Shown here: one piece after another, positions 59,818 through 64,000 of the stretch
Layout of the letters: every line of letters starts with the position of its first letter
Position numbering within the stretch: position 1 is the stretch's first letter
Assembly (NCBI GenBank): GCA_963576475.1
Contig: OY754974.1
Coordinates: forward strand, 11,614,904-11,678,903
From: Molanna angustata
Taxonomy: Eukaryota; Arthropoda; Insecta; Trichoptera; Molannidae
DNA length: 64,000 bases
Reading direction: 5' to 3'
Notes under the pieces: model-generated
Databases searched by the model: none
The model's input: the letters and a program-made list of their open reading frames with translations, nothing else
Told to the model about the DNA's origin: nothing
Position numbers and translations under genes: made by a program

Positions 59818-60960
59818 AGAGTGTATCATGAGGAGTGGATCAACCGAAGCATGGAGGTAGAGGACCTCAATACCTATCGATTTAACCCCCCATGTATCTT
59901 CAGCGATATTGGGTGGTTCAAAAGTTATGTACACTTTTGTAAAATTTGAATAAAAATCGGATTTCATACTAAACTACATCACTGTACCTAAACTATTAGG
60001 TTTGCGATCATGATTTTTTTTCAGGGAATAGTTCAATAGTGATGCTTAATGAAAATAATACCGTTGTGAGTCAGTACCTAATAACTTTAAAAACAAACAA
60101 AAAAAAATCTTAAAAAAATTTGGAAGCCTCAATTTTCCACTAACTTTTCAAGGGCTCTTGGAACAATAATTTCACATAACTTTTTTTTCCACAAGTTATC
60201 TTAAAAACTACTACCATTCATAGAGAGCTAGCTCTGCAAATTTAATTCGCCTTGTATTAGAGGATCATGTTGAAAAATTCACTTAAATTGTACGAGTACC
60301 AAAAATCGATATTTTTTACTTAAGACAGAGACTTGTTAAATGGGTAATATAAATTGTTTATAAATTGTTTGTTGTATTCAATCGTATTTATTGTGGTACC
60401 TACTTTATTCAAATAATAAAAAATTCAAATAAAGAAGTAAAAACAAAAATTTCTTTTTTTTTAGTTCGATTATTTTTCAGTAGTTTAGCGTCTGGCCCAT
60501 AGTCTGGCCCCCAAGATCCCCAGATTTAAATCCTGTGGATTTTTGTATTTGGGGTTATTCCAAAGAGTTAGTATACAAAAGTGAATACAATTCAATTGAG
60601 GAATTACGACAAAAATTGGCTCAGGCACAAATTATGATTAACGGAAATGAAGAAGCATTCAACAAACTGAAGAGCGACTTTTTGAGAAGATGTAGGCTAT
60701 GCATAGCTAATAATGGTGCACATTTCGAAAATTTATTATAAAAAATTAAATGATGCATATGTAACATATGTATTTGTAAAAGAAAACTTGAAAATTTGCC
60801 TTGTATTAGAGGATCATGTTGAAAAGTTCACTTAAATTGTACGAGTACCAAAAATCGATATTTTTTCCTTAAGACAAATACATGAAAGACTACTTAAAAA
60901 GTTATTTTGTTAAGCGATTACGTAGAATAAAAAGTTAACTAAATAAAACGGCCCATAATG
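59818..60960 (+). mobile_element. Tc1/mariner-like element remnant
   Basis: It begins near GTGTATCATGAGGAGTGGATC and carries a transposase end at 60505-60741. A 79-bp direct repeat (CCTTGTATTAGAGGATCATG onward) lies at 60249-60328 and 60798-60876, on either side of the transposase fragment. Ends are not defined with certainty. Confidence 0.5.
60505..60741 (+). pseudogene. Tc1/mariner-like transposase, C-terminal end
   Basis: WPPRSPDLNPVDFCIWGYSKELVY matches the last conserved block of DDE_3 transposases (SPDLNPxDxxxWGxLK). It is followed by SIEELRQKLAQAQIM and a C-terminal tail to a stop at 60741. The Asp of SPDLNP is in the block that carries the third catalytic residue in this superfamily. 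Everything upstream is missing. Confidence 0.75.
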
Positions 60961-61049
60961 TAAGTCAATGTTTTTGATTTTTCTCTTGTTTTTTTTATTG
61001 TTTGCTTTTTTCTTTTACAAATACATATGTTACAAATGCATCATTTAAT

Positions 61050-61879
61050 TTTCCAACTTTCGATTCGTTCATGAGAATTCAATTCTCTTAATGAATCGAC
61101 ATTATTAAGCCAAGATGCGTGTACGAAGGAAAATTTTGTATGGTGTAGTGGACTTTTTGCATGCTAATAATACCAACTAGAGGCCTCGCAGCATATATGT
61201 TCCAGTACATGGATTTACTCAGAATTTGGAGTAGAACATTTTGTGTGAGTTTTGTGTGTGTGTGTGTGTGTGTCTGTGTGTGTGACTGTCTGTGTGTGTG
61301 TGTCTGTCTGTCCCCCCTTATAACTTTTGATCCGCTCAATTTACAGAGCCCAAATTTTCAGAATATATAAACAGTTATAGGCCTACAAAACTTTTATACT
61401 CAGAATTGTGAATTTTTGTTTCAGTCAGGGGTTATCAACATTTGAAATTTTGATTTATTTTATTCATATATCTCAGAAACCGTAAAAGCAAGAACGCTAA
61501 AAATTGATATAAATATAGACAAATTCAAAATCACAAATGAATTTTTTTAAAAAAATTCCAAGGTTTCTCAAACAATTTTTATTAAGAAAAATATTTTTTT
61601 TATGAGAAATTTATGAGTTTAACTGCTTATATTTCCAATTTTTTTTAAAATATCGAAAAAAGCCGAAACACCCCAACTATATAATTTAATTTTCTATAAA
61701 AATTATTAACATTGTATTAGCACATCTGAATTTTTTTTAACAATTTTTATAAAAATTGAATTTAATGACGACATCGCTTCATGGAATTTGTATGGCAAAC
61801 GCCTATACACAATGTTTAAGAAGTCTTAATAGTTTGATACTTAATCTTAAAACATACATAAAGAACCATCATGCTGATT

Positions 61880-61880
<1 letters not shown>
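61050..61880 (+). repeat. Family R copy 3, broken by a microsatellite
   Basis: It starts CCAACTTTCGATTCGTTCAT, has a (GT)n tract at about 61244-61310, and proceeds to CATCATGCTGATTT, where it passes into (CT)n and (TA)n and the usual 3' end is missing. Confidence 0.8.
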
Positions 61881-62182
<302 letters not shown>

Positions 62183-62295
62183 CGCCAAAAACTACCATTC
62201 TGTTGCTTATACCATAGAGAATCAACTGGCAAAAATTTACATGGAAGCAAAAAAAATATCAAAATATCTTAAAATGAATATTATTAGTTCAACCA

Positions 62296-62480
62296 TTGGC
62301 CGCACGGAGATTTGTTCAGTGTATATTTTGAAGGTGTATATTTTTACTAAGCCACCGATCGTTTTGCATCAGCGGCAAAATATTACATGTTGACCTTGGC
62401 CGCACGGAGATTTGTTCGGAGTATATTTTGAAGTTGATTTATATATATGGCTCCGATCGTCTTGCTTCTGCACTCAATAC
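62296..62480 (+). repeat. Two-copy tandem repeat, 100-bp period
   Basis: TTGGCCGCACGGAGATTTGTTC begins at 62296 and again at 62396, followed in each by GTATATTTTGAAG and CCGATCGT. Confidence 0.8.
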
Positions 62481-62555
62481 TGTTCTACCGTGTCTCTGTG
62501 ACCTTCGCGATAAAATGAATACAATTCAACGCATTTTAAATATTGCCTTGAAAAA

Positions 62556-62800
62556 GCGCGTACCTACTTACTTTTATTTTTACGACTTCATACAACTGTC
62601 GATATATGTATTGATACCTACTCTCTCTCTCGTGCGCGTACCTACTTACTTTCAGTTTTACAAAGTTCATACTATATGTTGATTTGATTATTGTTACTCT
62701 CTCATGCGCGTACCTACTTACTTTTATTTTTACATAGTTCATAAAACTATCAATTTGTTTATTGTTACTCTGATGCGCGTACCTACTTACTTACTATTGC
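62556..62800 (+). repeat. Four-copy tandem repeat, about 70-78-bp period
   Basis: GCGCGTACCTACTTACTT recurs at 62556, 62634, 62706 and 62775 with intervening TTTTACATAGTTCATA-like sequence. Confidence 0.8.
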
Positions 62801-62807
62801 AATGTTA

Positions 62808-63050
62808 ATATTTTTTATAGAAAATTTCCATATATCTCAGAAACCATAAAAGCTAGAACACTGAAAATTGGAATAAACATAGACATATACAAAATCTAAA
62901 ATGAGTTTTTTCAAAAAAATTCCAGGGTTTCTCAAACATTTTTTGTAAAGAAAAATATTTTTTTTATGATAAATTTATGAGTTTAACTGCCTATGTTTCC
63001 ATTTTTTTGAATATCGAAAAAAACCGAAAAACCCCAACTAGATAATTTAA
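62808..63050 (+). repeat. Family R, internal fragment
   Basis: CATATATCTCAGAAACCATA through GAGTTTAACTGCCTATG to CCCCAACTAGATAA, followed directly by the start of copy 5. Confidence 0.75.
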
Positions 63051-63052
63051 TT

Positions 63053-63900
63053 TTCCAACTGTCGATTCGTTCATGAGAATTCAATTCTCTGAATGAATCG
63101 TCCTTATTAAGCCAATATGCGTGTACGAAAGAACATTTTTTATGGCGTAGTGGACTTTTTGCATGCTAATAACATCAACTAGAGGCCTCGCAGCATATAT
63201 GTTCCATTACATGGATTTACTCAGAATACGGAGTAGAACATTTTATGTGAGTTTTGTGTCTATGTGTCCGTCCCCTCTTATAACTTTTGATCCGCTCAAT
63301 TAACAGAGCCCAAAATTTCAGAATATATAAAAAGTTATAGGCCTACAAAACTTTTATACTTAGAATTTTGAATTTTTGTTTCAGTCAGGGGTTATAAACT
63401 TTTGAAATTTTGGTATATTTTTCCATATATCTCAGAAACCATAAAAGCTAGAACGCTGAAAATTGGTATAAATATAGACAAACACAAAATATCAAATGAG
63501 TATTTAAAAAAAATCCAGGGTTTCTCAAACATTTTTTAATAAGAAAAATATTTTTTTATGAAAAATTTATGAGTTTAACTGCCTATATTTCCAATTTTTT
63601 TTAAAAACATTGAAAAAACCGAAACACCCCAACTAGATAATTTTATTTTCTATAAAAAATATAACCATTGTATTAGCACATACCTCAAATTCTTTTTAAC
63701 AATTTTTATAAAAATTGAATTTAGTGACGACATTCCTTCATACAATTTGTATGGCAGTCGCCTACACACAATATCTAAGAAGACTTAATTGTTTGATACT
63801 AATCTCCAAACATACATACATACCATCATGCTGTTTTCATATTCTGGGTAGGATCAAAGGACTCACCTCCATACTATCCTATCTTGACATACATACATAA
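63053..63900 (+). repeat. Family R copy 5
   Basis: It starts CCAACTGTCGATTCGTTCAT and runs to ATCTTGACATACATACAT. The terminal CATGCAACTAG part is absent. A 61-codon frame at its end (63715-63900) also occurs at 56640-56825 in copy 2, as expected from shared sequence. Confidence 0.8.
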
Positions 63901-64000
63901 TTTAACTGTCACAATCCTTTTCCCATCCTTTTTTTTCTCTTCCCTTCCTTTCCCGTCACAGGCAAACATACATCTCAGTTATATTTAAATTAATGATGTT
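63901..64000. other. Window end, unassigned
   Basis: Pyrimidine-rich, no feature recognised. Confidence 0.4.

Overview
This window is repeat-dense, AT-rich eukaryotic DNA. I could find no intact host gene in it. The mix of elements (BEL/Pao, two Ty3/Gypsy-type elements, a Penelope-like element, hAT and PIF/Harbinger-type ends, Tc1/mariner remnants, RTE-like LINEs with (GAA)n or (TATG)n tails, tRNA-derived SINEs, a THAP-domain ORF) suggests an arthropod, most likely an insect. The order cannot be fixed from the sequence.

The main structure is a set of nested transposons from about 4.5 to 49 kb. Target-site duplications (TSDs) and interrupted reading frames allow the layers to be ordered. A Penelope-like element on the minus strand (RT at 47911-48915, GIY-YIG endonuclease at 4808-5399) is split by a plus-strand BEL/Pao element (5405-47905, TSD ACAGC). 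The BEL element has three LTRs, as a tandem dimer whose second copy is mostly deleted. Its first leader is split by a minus-strand Gypsy element, GYP-1 (LTRs 5950-7078 and 36428-37559, TSD ATAC). GYP-1 is interrupted by a hAT-ended segment of 10.1 kb (TSD TTCACAAA), a PIF/Harbinger-type element (TSD TTA), a small 12-bp-TSD insertion in gag, a degenerate transposase gene and smaller fragments. The Harbinger-type element contains a second, young Gypsy element, GYP-2 (identical-looking 560-bp LTRs, TSD AACT). GYP-2 has open gag and pol frames, but pol lacks the integrase catalytic core. A non-coding LTR element (TRIM-like, 38376-41778, TSD AGAT) sits inside the BEL gag.

The left flank (1-4.5 kb) holds a transposase remnant with what looks like an intron, a pyrimidine-rich minisatellite and a tandem array apparently made from a LINE 3' end. 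The right flank (49-64 kb) holds SINEs, truncated LINEs (two with apparent 5' inversions or nested insertions), a Tc1/mariner-like remnant and several copies of a high-copy family called R here. R copies are also found inside the hAT segment, one with a (GT)n tract of about 290 uninterrupted repeats. A second family (T/I) forms a near-perfect inverted repeat of 679-bp arms at 27.7-29.2 kb.

No operon, CRISPR array, rRNA or convincing host tRNA gene is visible. The open frames that could still encode protein are GYP-2 gag and pol. The BEL pol frame is long but carries a Lys at the expected catalytic Glu position of its integrase. All comparisons were made by eye; no alignment or database search was run.
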